This document shows, piece by piece, positions 1 through 9,325 of a stretch of 64,000 nt of DNA. The position numbers and the translations under genes are program-made. The notes beneath the pieces are model-generated. The model searched no databases, was not told where the DNA came from, and saw only the letters and a list, made by a program, of their open reading frames with translations. Where the stretch lies: the NCBI GenBank assembly GCA_948794795.1, contig CAQGLR010000012.1:30083-94082 (forward strand), given 5' to 3'. Origin of the DNA: an uncultured Lachnospiraceae bacterium (lineage in GTDB: Bacteria; Bacillota; Clostridia; Lachnospirales; Lachnospiraceae). The first letter of the stretch is position 1, and every line of letters starts with the position of its first letter.

Positions 1-883
1 CATTTGGTCCAACATAATAATTTGCAATCTTACTGCCACCCTCATAACCATTCCCATTATGTACATAGACTCTTACTTGCCCAACAAAATATGACACCCA
101 GTCTTTTACAGCTATGTTATATACAGTAACTGGCTCTTCGTGTCTTTTTTTCACAATTTTTGTGATACATGCTGTGCCCTCCATTGTTTCCAGGGTATCA
201 CCTTCACGCAGGTTAATAGCAGCCACCCATCCCTGTTCCTGTACATACACTGGATGGTATGCTGTTGTTTTTATTTCCTCCTTTCCATCCAGCCATATAT
301 GGTAAATTGTATGTGATGCCCTTATAAATACATCTTCAACTTCTTTAAAACCAGTCCTGCCAGTTTTTTCATCCCTGGAAAGTATTTCGTCACCTTTCTG
401 TATTTCTTTAATAGCTGTATACCCATACTTTGTAAGGACAAGGGTATCCCCTGTAAAGCACCTGCCCTTTTTTATACATATATGTTTAAATAAATTCTTT
501 ATACGGTCAAACAGACTTTCAAAACCTTTTGACAGTTTGCTTAACCCCTTTGCACCAGTCTTAACCTTACCCCGCAGGCTGCTTAGTATTTTTTCTACAC
601 CCTTGTACTTTTTAAGTGCATTCATTACTTTAATGCCTGTTTTGCTTGTTTTAAAAGCATTATAAGACTTCCTTGCCAGTGATGCAAGGTCACCAATTCC
701 AGGTATTGCTGCAATGCCACACATAATAGCATTCCATGCATCACCTTCATGTATATACAGTGCTGTGTTGGCAATATCTGCCACTGCACCAACAACTGGT
801 ATAAACCCGGCTACATCTAGCACTGCATGTACAACTTCAGAGTTTTTTTCTATAAATGATGATATACCACTTAACAATCCCAT
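1..883 (-). CDS. PT-HINT polymorphic toxin, C-terminus cut by window edge
   Basis: Reading from an ATG at 883 (upstream GAGG in good position) gives 294 codons open to the left edge. Residues about 15-65 form a hydrophobic pre-toxin segment (GFIPVVGAVADIAN, then IPGIGD). A basic linker follows, then a HINT autoprocessing domain starting at CFTGDTLVLTKYGYTAIKEI with internal AYHPVYVQEQGW and closing near YFVGQVRVYVHN. This layout is that of pretoxin-HINT proteins, in which HINT releases a variable C-terminal toxin. The toxin itself, and any immunity gene, would lie beyond base 1, so the activity is unknown. There is no long RHS or filamentous region: the gene starts directly at the pre-toxin segment. 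The HINT assignment is confident; the toxin role is inferred from family knowledge. Confidence 0.85.
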   Translation of the reverse strand, partial: MGLLSGISSFIEKNSEVVHAVLDVAGFIPVVGAVADIANTALYIHEGDAWNAIMCGIAAIPGIGDLASLARKSYNAFKTSKTGIKVMNALKKYKGVEKILSSLRGKVKTGAKGLSKLSKGFESLFDRIKNLFKHICIKKGRCFTGDTLVLTKYGYTAIKEIQKGDEILSRDEKTGRTGFKEVEDVFIRASHTIYHIWLDGKEEIKTTAYHPVYVQEQGWVAAINLREGDTLETMEGTACITKIVKKRHEEPVTVYNIAVKDWVSYFVGQVRVYVHNGNGYEGGSKIANYYVGPN

Positions 884-1254
884 AATTTACCTCATGTAGT
901 TTTTAATTCTTTATATTAACATATAAATATTATTAATAAATCTCTTTAATTTTCAAATTCTAAAATACATTTGTCAAATATTTTAATTATATGTTAAAAA
1001 TATATAATAAAAATATAAAATTATTATATTACAAAATATAGTAAAGTAAAGAAAAAAAGTTAAATATATCAAAAAAAGTGTATTTATGTAATCAAAGATA
1101 TAATAATATACTAAAATATACTTAGACTATCCAAATATTAAGATAAAAAATTTATTTATGTATTTTGTGAAAAATAATTTATAACCCCAGCTAATCTTGA
1201 TACACAACCAAAATTAACTGGGGTTATTCTCTTCATTTGAAAAATGTATAATTA
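884..1254. other. AT-rich intergenic region
   Basis: About 370 bases, extremely AT-rich, between two leftward genes. It must hold the promoter of the HINT gene. Apart from the hairpin at 1181-1227 I see no gene or repeat in it. Confidence 0.6.
1181..1227 (-). terminator. Hairpin downstream of manA
   Basis: Arms ATAACCCCAG (1181-1190) and CTGGGGTTAT (1218-1227) are perfectly complementary. On the minus strand the hairpin is followed by a T-rich run, so it probably ends the mannan operon. Confidence 0.6.
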
Positions 1255-2547
1255 TTATAAAATTCCCTGTAAATTAACGGGTAATGGTATTATGTTTCCA
1301 ATTATATCTGAAACGCATATATTTTCCCACTTAAAAATCTCTGAATTTATTAAAATTCCTTTTTTGCTGTCTGTATTTCCTGGAATTTGTATTTCTATAC
1401 CAATACATTCTCCAGCTGGTATATTATTTTCTTCAAGCAGGACAGCAACTGTGCCTGCAACTTGTTCCAGTACTTCCTGTGCGCTGTCTTCTGCATTGAC
1501 AGGTATCTCTTTTGATGTAACCTGCTTTTTGCTGCTGTCTTCAATTACTATCTGTGCATTTTCCCTGCCAAGGTTAATTTTTATATCTGCAAGCCCTGCT
1601 TTTTCACGTATTGTAGTAACCAGCGCATCACATTTTCCTTCTATCATATAAGAGCCGCTTCCTGCTGGCAGAAATACTGTATCACCTTTCTGGAATTGCA
1701 CAGTTTCACCCTCACATGAAATACTGCCCTCCCCATCAAGGAACATTATACATGCAAAAGACTTATTGCTTACTTCACCTTCTGCTTTGCTTAAAATACC
1801 ACCATCAAGGTTTAACTTATCCACAGTAAAGTAATCACAGTCTGCAATATGTGGGTAACAGCCAGAAGGATTAGAAGCAGGGGTGCGCTTAGCCACATCA
1901 AGTGCTTTGTCTACATGAAGTTCCCTTTTTTTACCATCCTTGCCTACCCTGCCATAGTCATACACACGGTAAGTTACATTTGAATTCTGCTGTATTTCAG
2001 CAATAAGTATATCTTTGCCAATGGCATGCATAGTCCCTGATTCAATAAAGAATACATCACCTTTATGTACTGGGACTGCATTTAATACCTCAAGCAGTGT
2101 ATCATTTTCAATTCTTTCTGCAAATTCCTCTTTTGAAATCTCTTCTTTAAATCCAAAATACAGATAAGCACCCTCCGCAGCATCCATTACATACCACACT
2201 TCTGTTTTGCCATACTGCCCCTCATTCTTTAATGCATAACTATTATCAGGGTGTACTTGTATTGAAAGACTGTCTTTTGCGTCAATAAATTTAACCAATA
2301 TTGGAAAATCCCTGAATCTCCTGCAGTTCTCTCCTAAAACTTTTTTTCCTTCTAAATCTATAAATTCTTTAAGAGTCTTTCCTGCATATTTTCCATTTGC
2401 AATAACAGATGGCCCGTCAGGGTGGCATGACAGTTCCCAGCTTTCAGCCAGTATCTCCCCATCATACTTTTTATTATATTCGTCTGCAAGGCGGTGTCCA
2501 CCCCAGAGATAATCCTTAAAACTTGGCATTAATTTTAATAAAGCCAT
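1255..2547 (-). CDS. manA: Mannose-6-phosphate isomerase with a ROK-like C-terminal tail
   Basis: Cytosolic zinc isomerase interconverting mannose-6-phosphate and fructose-6-phosphate, the exit step of mannan catabolism. Type I PMI metal and active-site motifs are present: QVHP near residue 97, the KTEVWYV glutamate near 116 and GTMHAIG near 171-177. I start at the ATG at 2547; the longer open frame to 2706 overlaps the upstream gene. The protein is 430 aa, about 110 longer than the usual short PMI. The extra C-terminal 110 residues (DNA about 1255-1587) resemble the N-lobe of a ROK sugar kinase: IGIEIQIPGNTDSKKGILIN, then FKWENI and PLPVNL. The kinase catalytic half is absent. Last gene of the operon. 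Confidence 0.9.
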   Translation of the reverse strand: MALLKLMPSFKDYLWGGHRLADEYNKKYDGEILAESWELSCHPDGPSVIANGKYAGKTLKEFIDLEGKKVLGENCRRFRDFPILVKFIDAKDSLSIQVHPDNSYALKNEGQYGKTEVWYVMDAAEGAYLYFGFKEEISKEEFAERIENDTLLEVLNAVPVHKGDVFFIESGTMHAIGKDILIAEIQQNSNVTYRVYDYGRVGKDGKKRELHVDKALDVAKRTPASNPSGCYPHIADCDYFTVDKLNLDGGILSKAEGEVSNKSFACIMFLDGEGSISCEGETVQFQKGDTVFLPAGSGSYMIEGKCDALVTTIREKAGLADIKINLGRENAQIVIEDSSKKQVTSKEIPVNAEDSAQEVLEQVAGTVAVLLEENNIPAGECIGIEIQIPGNTDSKKGILINSEIFKWENICVSDIIGNIIPLPVNLQGIL

Positions 2548-2590
2548 ATTTACCATGCCTTTCCGCAGCCCTTTTATATAAAAACTGCAA

Positions 2591-3214
2591 TCAGTTATTC
2601 TGCCAGCACTTACACCTTTCCATAAGTTTTGTATTAACAAGTGCTGTAATGCTAAAACCCATAACAAAATATACAGGTGCCATAAGTGCTGTATAATAGT
2701 CACCAAGAAACAGGAATACCACAGGCAGCAGGTTAAGCAGTACCATTAATAAAGTATATGGAAGGTTCCTTACCGCAAGGAACATGCTTCTGTTTACTGC
2801 TTCTTTTATATTAAAGCTTTTAAATACTGCTGCCGGGAAAAGCCAGCATACAAGCATAAGCCATAAAAACATAAGGCATCCTGTTACCATCCCTGTTATA
2901 TGCCAGAACATGCTGCTCTCTGCCCTTGTAACAAACATAATATCAAATACAAGGACTGCACCTGGGATAAAACAAAGCAGCCACACAGGGATACTCTTTT
3001 TAAGTGATGACATAAAAGCTGCTTTAAAACTTTTGAATGCTGAAATATAAGTATCCTCTTCCATCTCACGTAAAGCCTGGTACATTGCAGAAACTGAGGC
3101 ACCCATAGTTATAATGGGTACTGAACATATAAGAAACAGTATATTTAAAATTACTATATCCCCAAGTCTGTCCATAAATCCAAAAAAAGGATTGTCTATA
3201 CTTAATTTTTTCAT
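2591..3214 (-). CDS. DUF624 (YesL-like) membrane protein
   Basis: A 207-aa integral membrane protein with about five hydrophobic segments, starting NPFFGFMDRLGDIVILNILFLICSVPIIT, the usual opening of the YesL/DUF624 family (text shortened: key residues FFGFMDRLGD then CSVPIIT). Members accompany sugar ABC transporters in Firmicutes; their molecular role is not established. Start ATG at 3214 is preceded by GGAGAGG with 7-nt spacing. It lies 43 bases upstream of manA in the same operon. A second DUF624 gene occurs at 22825. Confidence 0.85.
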   Translation of the reverse strand: MKKLSIDNPFFGFMDRLGDIVILNILFLICSVPIITMGASVSAMYQALREMEEDTYISAFKSFKAAFMSSLKKSIPVWLLCFIPGAVLVFDIMFVTRAESSMFWHITGMVTGCLMFLWLMLVCWLFPAAVFKSFNIKEAVNRSMFLAVRNLPYTLLMVLLNLLPVVFLFLGDYYTALMAPVYFVMGFSITALVNTKLMERCKCWQNN

Positions 3215-3243
3215 AATAATACCTCTCCTTCTGCAATATACCA

Positions 3244-3900
3244 CTAACTTTGAAGCACAAACCTGGCAAATTCCCTGCACTCTTTTAAATGTTTACTGTT
3301 TTTTAAAAATACAAGTATTACGGGGTCTGTACTTTCAAATATAAAATCTCCTGCTATCCCTGTTTTCTCTACATAAATCCCTATAGACTGCCCGTTATAT
3401 TTATAAAGTACATCTTCTTTAATTCCAAGTCCCATATCCTGGCAAAGTTCTTCTATTCCAGTAAATTCCCCGTCTTTTTCTATACAATATCTAAAAAAGC
3501 TTTCTGGCATTATAACAGCATCAAGGGCACCTGCCTGCCAGCCTAAGAAAAACTTTTCAAATAAACTTTCTTTTGTGCCATCAAGTTCTACATCCCCATA
3601 GGAAAGAAGATAATCAGAGTCAGTAAAAACTTCTTTGCTGTTTACCCCTATGCTTTCTGCAAACTGTACTGAAAGTTTTTCATCTCTTTCATAATCAATC
3701 TGCTGGTTCACTATTGCAAGTGAAAAAAGCTTCTCCCTGCTGCCCCATACAATATGGTAAATTACAACACCTGCAATAACAAGCAGCACAAAGGCAATAA
3801 GTATATGGTACCAGTAATACGCCATTATATATTCCGTTTTCTGCGCCCTGTCCATATCTTTTGTCTTAACCCTGATATCTTCAATCCACTTTTTAAACAT
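3244..3900 (-). CDS. Membrane-anchored hypothetical protein
   Basis: 218 aa. A short charged N-terminus (about 30 residues) precedes one transmembrane helix (about residues 33-53, ILIAFVLLVIAGVVIYHIV), followed by an exported domain without motifs I recognise. The topology suggests an extracytoplasmic anchor protein. It lies between GH130_1 and DUF624 in the mannan operon, and similar small single-pass proteins are often found beside DUF624 genes, so a link to transport or surface sensing is possible but unproven. Confidence 0.7.
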   Translation of the reverse strand: MFKKWIEDIRVKTKDMDRAQKTEYIMAYYWYHILIAFVLLVIAGVVIYHIVWGSREKLFSLAIVNQQIDYERDEKLSVQFAESIGVNSKEVFTDSDYLLSYGDVELDGTKESLFEKFFLGWQAGALDAVIMPESFFRYCIEKDGEFTGIEELCQDMGLGIKEDVLYKYNGQSIGIYVEKTGIAGDFIFESTDPVILVFLKNSKHLKECREFARFVLQS

Positions 3901-3942
3901 ACACTTTCCGCTCCTGTCTTCTATACAAGATTAACGGGATAT

Positions 3943-5112
3943 TCAGGCATTTAACAGTTTTAAATTCCTGTCTATAAGTTCACAGCGCTGTTTTACACAG
4001 TCTGGTGAACGTCTTGCATCCCTAGGTGTATTAAACAAGTAATCTTCAAGTTTGTCAATAGTTGTTGTTGCAACATGCATCCTTGTATCACTTGAGGCAT
4101 AATAAATATATACATCACCATTATCCCTGGCTATTGCCCCATTAGTAAATACAACATTTGACACATCCCCAACCCTCTCTCCGCCAAGAGGTACAAGAAA
4201 TACACCTGAAGGCTCTGCTATAACTTTTGAAGGGTCATTTAAGTCTGTTCCAAATACATAGAGTACATATCTTAAGCCAGCAGCTGTATTACGTACACCA
4301 TGTGCAATATTTATCCAGCATTTATTGCCTTTTATTGGAACTGCACCTGCGCCATTTTTGGCTTCTGTAATAGTATGGTATACCCTGTGGCTTATAATAG
4401 TTTCTTCATCAATTACAGCATGGCATATATCGTCACATAAGCCAAAACCTATACCACCGCCGCTTCCTGTTTCAATAAACCCATCCATAGGACGTGTATA
4501 GAAAGCATATTTGCCATTGACAAACTCTGGATGGAGAAGTACATTCCTCTGCTGTGGGGATTTAAGGGTTTTTAAATTATCAAGCCTCTCCCATGTCTTA
4601 AGGTCTTTTGTCCTTACTATGCCAGCCTGTGCAACTGCTGCTGAAAGGTCTGCATCTTCTTTATCCTTGCTTTCTGAACAGAAAACACCATAAATATAAC
4701 CATCCTCATGCTTTGTAAGACGCATGTCATATACATTAGTTTCATCAGGGCATGTATCTGGAAGGACTACCGGGTAATCCCAGAACTTAAAACCATCTAT
4801 GCCATTGTCACTCTCTGCAACTGCAAAGAAAGATTTACGGTCACTGCCCTCTACCCTGGCAACAAGGTAATATTTGCCATCCAGCCATATTGCACCTGAA
4901 TTCATTACTGCATTGATACCAAGCCTTTCCATAAAATAAGGGTTAGTATCTGCGTCAAGGTCATACCTCCAGTGTACTGGCGCATGTTCCCTTGTAAGTA
5001 CAGGATATTCATATCTGTCAATTATTCCATTATAAAACCTGCTTTTCTGGTTTTTTCTTGAAACCAGCTTGTCATATTTCTCTTTTTCTATATAATACCT
5101 GTTATGAATCAC
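3943..5112 (-). CDS. 4-O-beta-D-mannosyl-D-glucose phosphorylase (GH130_1)
   Basis: Phosphorolyses mannosyl-glucose to mannose-1-phosphate and glucose in the cytosol. Family signatures include NPYFMERLGINAVMNSGAIW, the catalytic-Asp region NVYDMRLTKHEDG, LLHPEFVNGKYAFYTRPMDG and GVRNTAAGLRYVLYVF. The start is decided by translation signals: AAGGAGG then an 8-nt spacer to GTG at 5112, overlapping the epimerase stop as GTGA. This gives 389 aa, a typical GH130_1 length; the open frame to 5172 is only read-through of the neighbour. The tight overlap implies translational coupling with the epimerase that makes its substrate. Confidence 0.93.
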   Translation of the reverse strand: MIHNRYYIEKEKYDKLVSRKNQKSRFYNGIIDRYEYPVLTREHAPVHWRYDLDADTNPYFMERLGINAVMNSGAIWLDGKYYLVARVEGSDRKSFFAVAESDNGIDGFKFWDYPVVLPDTCPDETNVYDMRLTKHEDGYIYGVFCSESKDKEDADLSAAVAQAGIVRTKDLKTWERLDNLKTLKSPQQRNVLLHPEFVNGKYAFYTRPMDGFIETGSGGGIGFGLCDDICHAVIDEETIISHRVYHTITEAKNGAGAVPIKGNKCWINIAHGVRNTAAGLRYVLYVFGTDLNDPSKVIAEPSGVFLVPLGGERVGDVSNVVFTNGAIARDNGDVYIYYASSDTRMHVATTTIDKLEDYLFNTPRDARRSPDCVKQRCELIDRNLKLLNA

Positions 5113-6290
5113 TGTTTCATCCTCCTTACTGTTTCTATGCACATGCGCCCATTGTGGTATGGACATTTCCATGGCTCAACTATAGGTTTCTGGCATGGCT
5201 CACCATCCGCATCAACAGACCAGAACCATTCTGAACCTTCTCTTTTATCAATAATAAATTCTTTAATATATTCCCACAAAGCTTCTGCTGCTTTGAAATA
5301 TTTACTGCTTTCATCTGTACCAGGAATCTTCATTCCTTCATTAATAAACCCTACGATACTCTCTGCCTGTACCCACCATATTCTTGTGGTATCATTAACA
5401 CCATTCTCTGCTTCATTTAAAACAGAACCATTTACAAAAGCACGGTTATAAATATTTACAGCAAGTGCATGTGTTACAGGCGCAAACATTTCTATGTATC
5501 CACTATCTCCCAGGACTTCAAGCCCTCTGTCTAAAAGCCAGGCTGTTTCAATATCATGGCCATATGAATACAAATCTATAAGTGGTGTATATTTCTGGTC
5601 AAAAAAGACTTCCTGCCTTCCAAGTTTTTCATTATATACATTATTTTTAAAAATATCAAGCATAAAACGCAGGCGTGCAGCTGCCTTTTCATTATGTGAC
5701 ACCCTGTAATACTCTGTGTATGCCTCAAATACATGTAAAAGGGTATTCATTGTTTTATCTGCCATTACCCCGTTTTCTGAAAGTTTATCATTGCCAGCAG
5801 GTTCAAATGTCCTGCTGAATGCTTCGAGATAACCATATTCATCAGTACATTTTTCTTCTATAAGATTAAATAATTCTTCTGCAATTTTTAAAGCTTCCTC
5901 ATCTTTTACCGCATCATAATATGATGAAAGTGCATAAATTGCAAATGCCTGGTTATAAGTATGTTTTGTATCATCACTTATCTTTCCATTATAAGTTACA
6001 GACCAGTATACACCGCCATTTTCTTTATCTATACAGCAGTCCTTAAGGAATTTATATGCATGTCCTGCAGCATCCTTAAGATGGTCTTCTCCAAGAAGCA
6101 TATATGCATTTGAAAAGAACCATAAAATCCTGCTGTTTAAAATACACCCCTTTTCATAATGTGTATCAATGGCAAGGTCATACCCCATATATCCATAATA
6201 CCCGCCATTTTCTTTATCTTTAAGCCCTTCCCAGAATGGTATAAGCTTTTCTTTTAGATGTTTTTCAATTTCATTTACAAATGCATACAT
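5109..6290 (-). CDS. Cellobiose/mannobiose 2-epimerase (AGE family)
   Basis: Converts beta-1,4-mannobiose to mannosyl-glucose, the substrate of the downstream phosphorylase. The protein has the (alpha/alpha)6 N-acylglucosamine 2-epimerase fold pattern: GGYYGYMGYD, LNSRILWFFSNAY, histidine motif YSYGHDIETAWLL, RIWWVQAESIVGF and a C-terminal EWFWSVDADGEP. I take ATG at 6290 (393 aa) with AAGG upstream; an in-frame TTG at 6296 sits too close to that site. It follows GH130_2 without a gap and overlaps GH130_1 by 4 bases. Confidence 0.92.
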   Translation of the reverse strand: MYAFVNEIEKHLKEKLIPFWEGLKDKENGGYYGYMGYDLAIDTHYEKGCILNSRILWFFSNAYMLLGEDHLKDAAGHAYKFLKDCCIDKENGGVYWSVTYNGKISDDTKHTYNQAFAIYALSSYYDAVKDEEALKIAEELFNLIEEKCTDEYGYLEAFSRTFEPAGNDKLSENGVMADKTMNTLLHVFEAYTEYYRVSHNEKAAARLRFMLDIFKNNVYNEKLGRQEVFFDQKYTPLIDLYSYGHDIETAWLLDRGLEVLGDSGYIEMFAPVTHALAVNIYNRAFVNGSVLNEAENGVNDTTRIWWVQAESIVGFINEGMKIPGTDESSKYFKAAEALWEYIKEFIIDKREGSEWFWSVDADGEPCQKPIVEPWKCPYHNGRMCIETVRRMKQ

Positions 6291-6296
6291 AGGCAA

Positions 6297-7319
6297 TTAC
6301 CTTATTCCAATCTCTGTATCTGGTTCCCTGGTTACACTATTAGCCTTAATATAATCCACAACACCGTCTACAGTTGTAAATGCAAGCCCTACATATGTGT
6401 CAGCAGCGCCATAATAAATTGCAATCCTGCCGCTTTCTGAATCATGTATTGTTGCACATGGGAAAGTTACATTCTGGACAAAACCACGTTCCTCATACCA
6501 CTCCTGTGGTGTAAGCAGGAAGTTCTGGCAGCGGTATTTTACAATGGAAGGGTTATCTATATCCAGTATTGCCCCGCCAATGCTGTAAACATAACCATTG
6601 CATGTACCTGTAACACCATGGTAGAAAAGCAGCCAGCCTTCTGTTGTTTCAATAGGTGCTGCGCCGCCGCCAATCTTGACTGCCTCCCACCATTCACTGC
6701 TTTTGCCCATTACATGGCGGTGCCTGCCCCAGTACACCATATCAGGGCTTTCAGAAATAAAGATATCTCCAAATGGTGTATGCCCGCTGTCACTTGGACG
6801 TGAAAGCATCATAAACTTGCCATTAATTTTCCTTGGGAAAAGCACTGCATTCCTGTTAAATGGAAGGAATGGGTTCTCAACCCTTACAAATTTCTTGAAA
6901 TCTGTTGTTTTTGCCACACCTATTGATGCACCATAGAAATCCTGGCACCACATTATATAATATATATCTTCAACCTTTACAAGACGTGGGTCATATGCAT
7001 ATACAGGCATAAATGGCTTATTATCTTCATCTACAAACTGTATTTTCTCTTCATCAAACTCCCAGTGGATAGCATCTTTGCTTCTGCCAAGATAAATAAA
7101 TGGTATGCCATTGGTCTGCTCTGCACGGAAAACACCAATAAACCCATCTTCATAAGGCATAACTGCACTGTTAAATATACGTGCAACTTCTTTAATTGGG
7201 TTTCTTCCTATAATTGGGTTATCATTGTAACGCCATACTGGTGCACCATTCATTTCTGCTGGCGGCTCCTGCCATGGCACATTTGGCACTGCTGGCCCTA
7301 TAATCTTAACATTACTCAT
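6297..7319 (-). CDS. Beta-1,4-mannooligosaccharide phosphorylase (GH130_2)
   Basis: Removes mannose from the non-reducing end of mannooligosaccharides as mannose-1-phosphate. Visible GH130 motifs: NPIIGRNPIKEVARIFNSAV, GVFRAEQTNG, the catalytic Asp region AYDPRLVKVEDIYYI, and GGGAAPIETTEGWLLFYHG. ATG at 7319 follows AGAGGTG with normal spacing; 340 aa. It is the first enzyme gene after the two permeases, separated from them by a perfect 10-bp hairpin at 7331-7359. Confidence 0.92.
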   Translation of the reverse strand: MSNVKIIGPAVPNVPWQEPPAEMNGAPVWRYNDNPIIGRNPIKEVARIFNSAVMPYEDGFIGVFRAEQTNGIPFIYLGRSKDAIHWEFDEEKIQFVDEDNKPFMPVYAYDPRLVKVEDIYYIMWCQDFYGASIGVAKTTDFKKFVRVENPFLPFNRNAVLFPRKINGKFMMLSRPSDSGHTPFGDIFISESPDMVYWGRHRHVMGKSSEWWEAVKIGGGAAPIETTEGWLLFYHGVTGTCNGYVYSIGGAILDIDNPSIVKYRCQNFLLTPQEWYEERGFVQNVTFPCATIHDSESGRIAIYYGAADTYVGLAFTTVDGVVDYIKANSVTREPDTEIGIR

Positions 7320-7330
7320 TACTTTCACCT

Positions 7331-7359
7331 CTGGCACAATACAAAATGCATTGTGCCAG
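7331..7359 (-). promoter_or_regulatory. Intercistronic hairpin before GH130_2
   Basis: CTGGCACAAT (7331-7340) and ATTGTGCCAG (7350-7359) form a perfect 10-bp stem with a 9-nt loop. No T-run follows on the minus strand, and the GH130_2 ribosome site begins immediately after it. It is better read as an mRNA stability or processing hairpin than a terminator. Confidence 0.55.
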
Positions 7360-7399
7360 CCTTTCTTTTTTCTTTATAAAATTTAGCTTTACCTTGGAA

Positions 7400-8245
7400 T
7401 TATCCCTTAACAGCACCAGCAGCCATACCACTGTATACCTGTTTCTGGAATACAAGGAAGAATATCAGTATTGGGATAATTGTTATAAGCACGCCTGCAC
7501 AGATATAGTTATACTGGTTTCCATAAGGGCCCGTAAATGTATACAGTGCTGTGGAAATAGTTTTTAACTCTGGTTTTGTAAGATACAGGCTTGATGCGTA
7601 ATACTCGTTGTAAACGCTTACCCCTTTTAATACAAGCGATGTAACAATCGCTGGCTTTAACAATGGGAACAGGATTTTAAAGAATACGCCAAAATAGGTA
7701 CACCCGTCCATAATAGCTGATTCATCCAGTGATACCGAAAGGTTCTCAAAGAACTGGAGGAATATATAAATTGATATAATATCAGTTCCCATAAGTACTA
7801 TCATATATCCATAAAGATGGTTTATAAGATTAAGTGAATACATAATCTGGTAAATTGTTACCTGCATTGCAATACCTGGCAGAAGTGATGCAAAGAGGAA
7901 AAGGCTTTCTACTGCCCCTCTGCCCGGGAATTTAAAACGGTTCAGTACATATGCAAGCATTGAACCTGTAAGCACTGAGACAATTAATACAACTACAAGC
8001 ACAATACCAGTATTTAAAAATCCCCTTAACATATTGGCTTTCTCAATAGCAATGCTGAAGTTTTCAAAATTAGCAAAGCTTTTTGGAAGGTCTAAAACTG
8101 AAGATGCTGCATACTCCTCATTTGTCTTAAAAGCTGTAAGCACACAGACAATTACAGGAATAATTGCGATAAATGATGCAAGTATAAGTGATAAATACTT
8201 TAATATACTAAATATTACTGAACCCGCTTTCATTTTAGCTGTCAT
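7400..8245 (-). CDS. Sugar ABC transporter permease, MalG type
   Basis: 281-aa inner-membrane permease with six predicted helices and the EAA loop in the form LDESAIMDGCTYFGVFFKIL followed by FPLLKPAI. Carbohydrate uptake transporter-1 family. Start at 8245 has AAGGAGG with 8-nt spacing and lies 2 bases after the stop of the partner permease. Pairs with the 8248 and 9394 genes to import mannooligosaccharides; no ATPase gene is in the window, so a shared MsmK-type ATPase is likely encoded elsewhere. Confidence 0.9.
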   Translation of the reverse strand: MTAKMKAGSVIFSILKYLSLILASFIAIIPVIVCVLTAFKTNEEYAASSVLDLPKSFANFENFSIAIEKANMLRGFLNTGIVLVVVLIVSVLTGSMLAYVLNRFKFPGRGAVESLFLFASLLPGIAMQVTIYQIMYSLNLINHLYGYMIVLMGTDIISIYIFLQFFENLSVSLDESAIMDGCTYFGVFFKILFPLLKPAIVTSLVLKGVSVYNEYYASSLYLTKPELKTISTALYTFTGPYGNQYNYICAGVLITIIPILIFFLVFQKQVYSGMAAGAVKG

Positions 8246-8247
8246 AA

Positions 8248-9237
8248 TTATGCCCCTCCTTTCTTCTTTGCCTCACGCTTTTTACGTCTTACTGCTGCCT
8301 TTGATTCATCTTCTGTACCATCATTAAATGCATACTTAAAGAACAGTTTCTGTGCAACTGTACATATTATTATAATTACAAGAAGAACTATCGCCATCGC
8401 ACAGGCAAGGCCAACCCTCTGGTTTTCATGTGCCAGCCTGTTCATAATTACAAAGTATGTTCCTGTTCCCATCTGTCCATTTGTAATAACATATGGAGGT
8501 TCAAATGCACTTAATGAACCACTTATGGAAAGAACAAGGTTAAGAACTATAATTGATTTAATGCTTGGCATTATAATATAACGGAACTGGTGCCACTTAT
8601 TAGCGCCATCAAGTGAAGCCGCTTCGTATAAATCAGTATCAACGGACATCATTGCACCAAGGAAAAGCACCATATTCTGGCCTGTATACCTCCATACAGA
8701 AGTTGCCACAAGTGAAAAGTTATTAATCTTCTGGTTCTGCAGCCACATTGGGATATTTTCTATATCCATGCCTAATGCCTGCAGTATTGTATCAAGGACA
8801 AACCCCCTTGCATAGAAGAATTTAAAAATAAAACCTACTGCAATACCACAAACCAGGTAAGGGAAAAACATTGCTGCTTTAAAAACAGATTCCCCTTTTA
8901 CCTTAAATACCATCATTGTTGCAAAGAACAATGCAAGTGCAAGCTGTAAAACTGCACCACCCATATAATAAATACTTACAAACAGCGAACCAAATATATC
9001 TGAACGCTTAAATACATCAATATAATTCTTTAAACCGACATAAGTCTTTGCCCCGATGTATTTCATATCATAAAAACTAAACTGCACCATTTTAGCAAAT
9101 GGTATATATGTAAATACAAGTAACAAAAGCAGTGGTACAAACATAAATGTAACTATAACAAGATACCTTTGTACTTTCCTGCTCCTGAACTTTTCAGCAA
9201 AAGTCATCTGTCCGGCATTAGTCCTGGAACCGTCCAT
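8248..9237 (-). CDS. Sugar ABC transporter permease, MalF type
   Basis: 329-aa permease, six helices, with the EAA loop YEAASLDGANKWHQFRYIIM. Basic C-terminal tail (RRKKREAKKKGG). Strong AAGGAGG ahead of ATG at 9237. It lies downstream of the binding-protein gene, with a 12-bp stem hairpin between them. Together with the MalG-type subunit it forms the membrane channel of the mannooligosaccharide importer; substrate is inferred from operon context. Confidence 0.9.
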   Translation of the reverse strand: MDGSRTNAGQMTFAEKFRSRKVQRYLVIVTFMFVPLLLLLVFTYIPFAKMVQFSFYDMKYIGAKTYVGLKNYIDVFKRSDIFGSLFVSIYYMGGAVLQLALALFFATMMVFKVKGESVFKAAMFFPYLVCGIAVGFIFKFFYARGFVLDTILQALGMDIENIPMWLQNQKINNFSLVATSVWRYTGQNMVLFLGAMMSVDTDLYEAASLDGANKWHQFRYIIMPSIKSIIVLNLVLSISGSLSAFEPPYVITNGQMGTGTYFVIMNRLAHENQRVGLACAMAIVLLVIIIICTVAQKLFFKYAFNDGTEDESKAAVRRKKREAKKKGGA

Positions 9238-9325
9238 GGCCTCCTCCTTTCAAAATAAAACTCCCTGCGCTGTAACCTGTATTTTTATATCTTATATTAC
9301 AGCACTGTCCACATAACTTTTAATT

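Noticed and set aside
1244..1651. 135-aa rightward ORF opposite manA
   Set aside because: Antisense shadow of the ManA tail, low-complexity hydrophobic sequence, no start signal.
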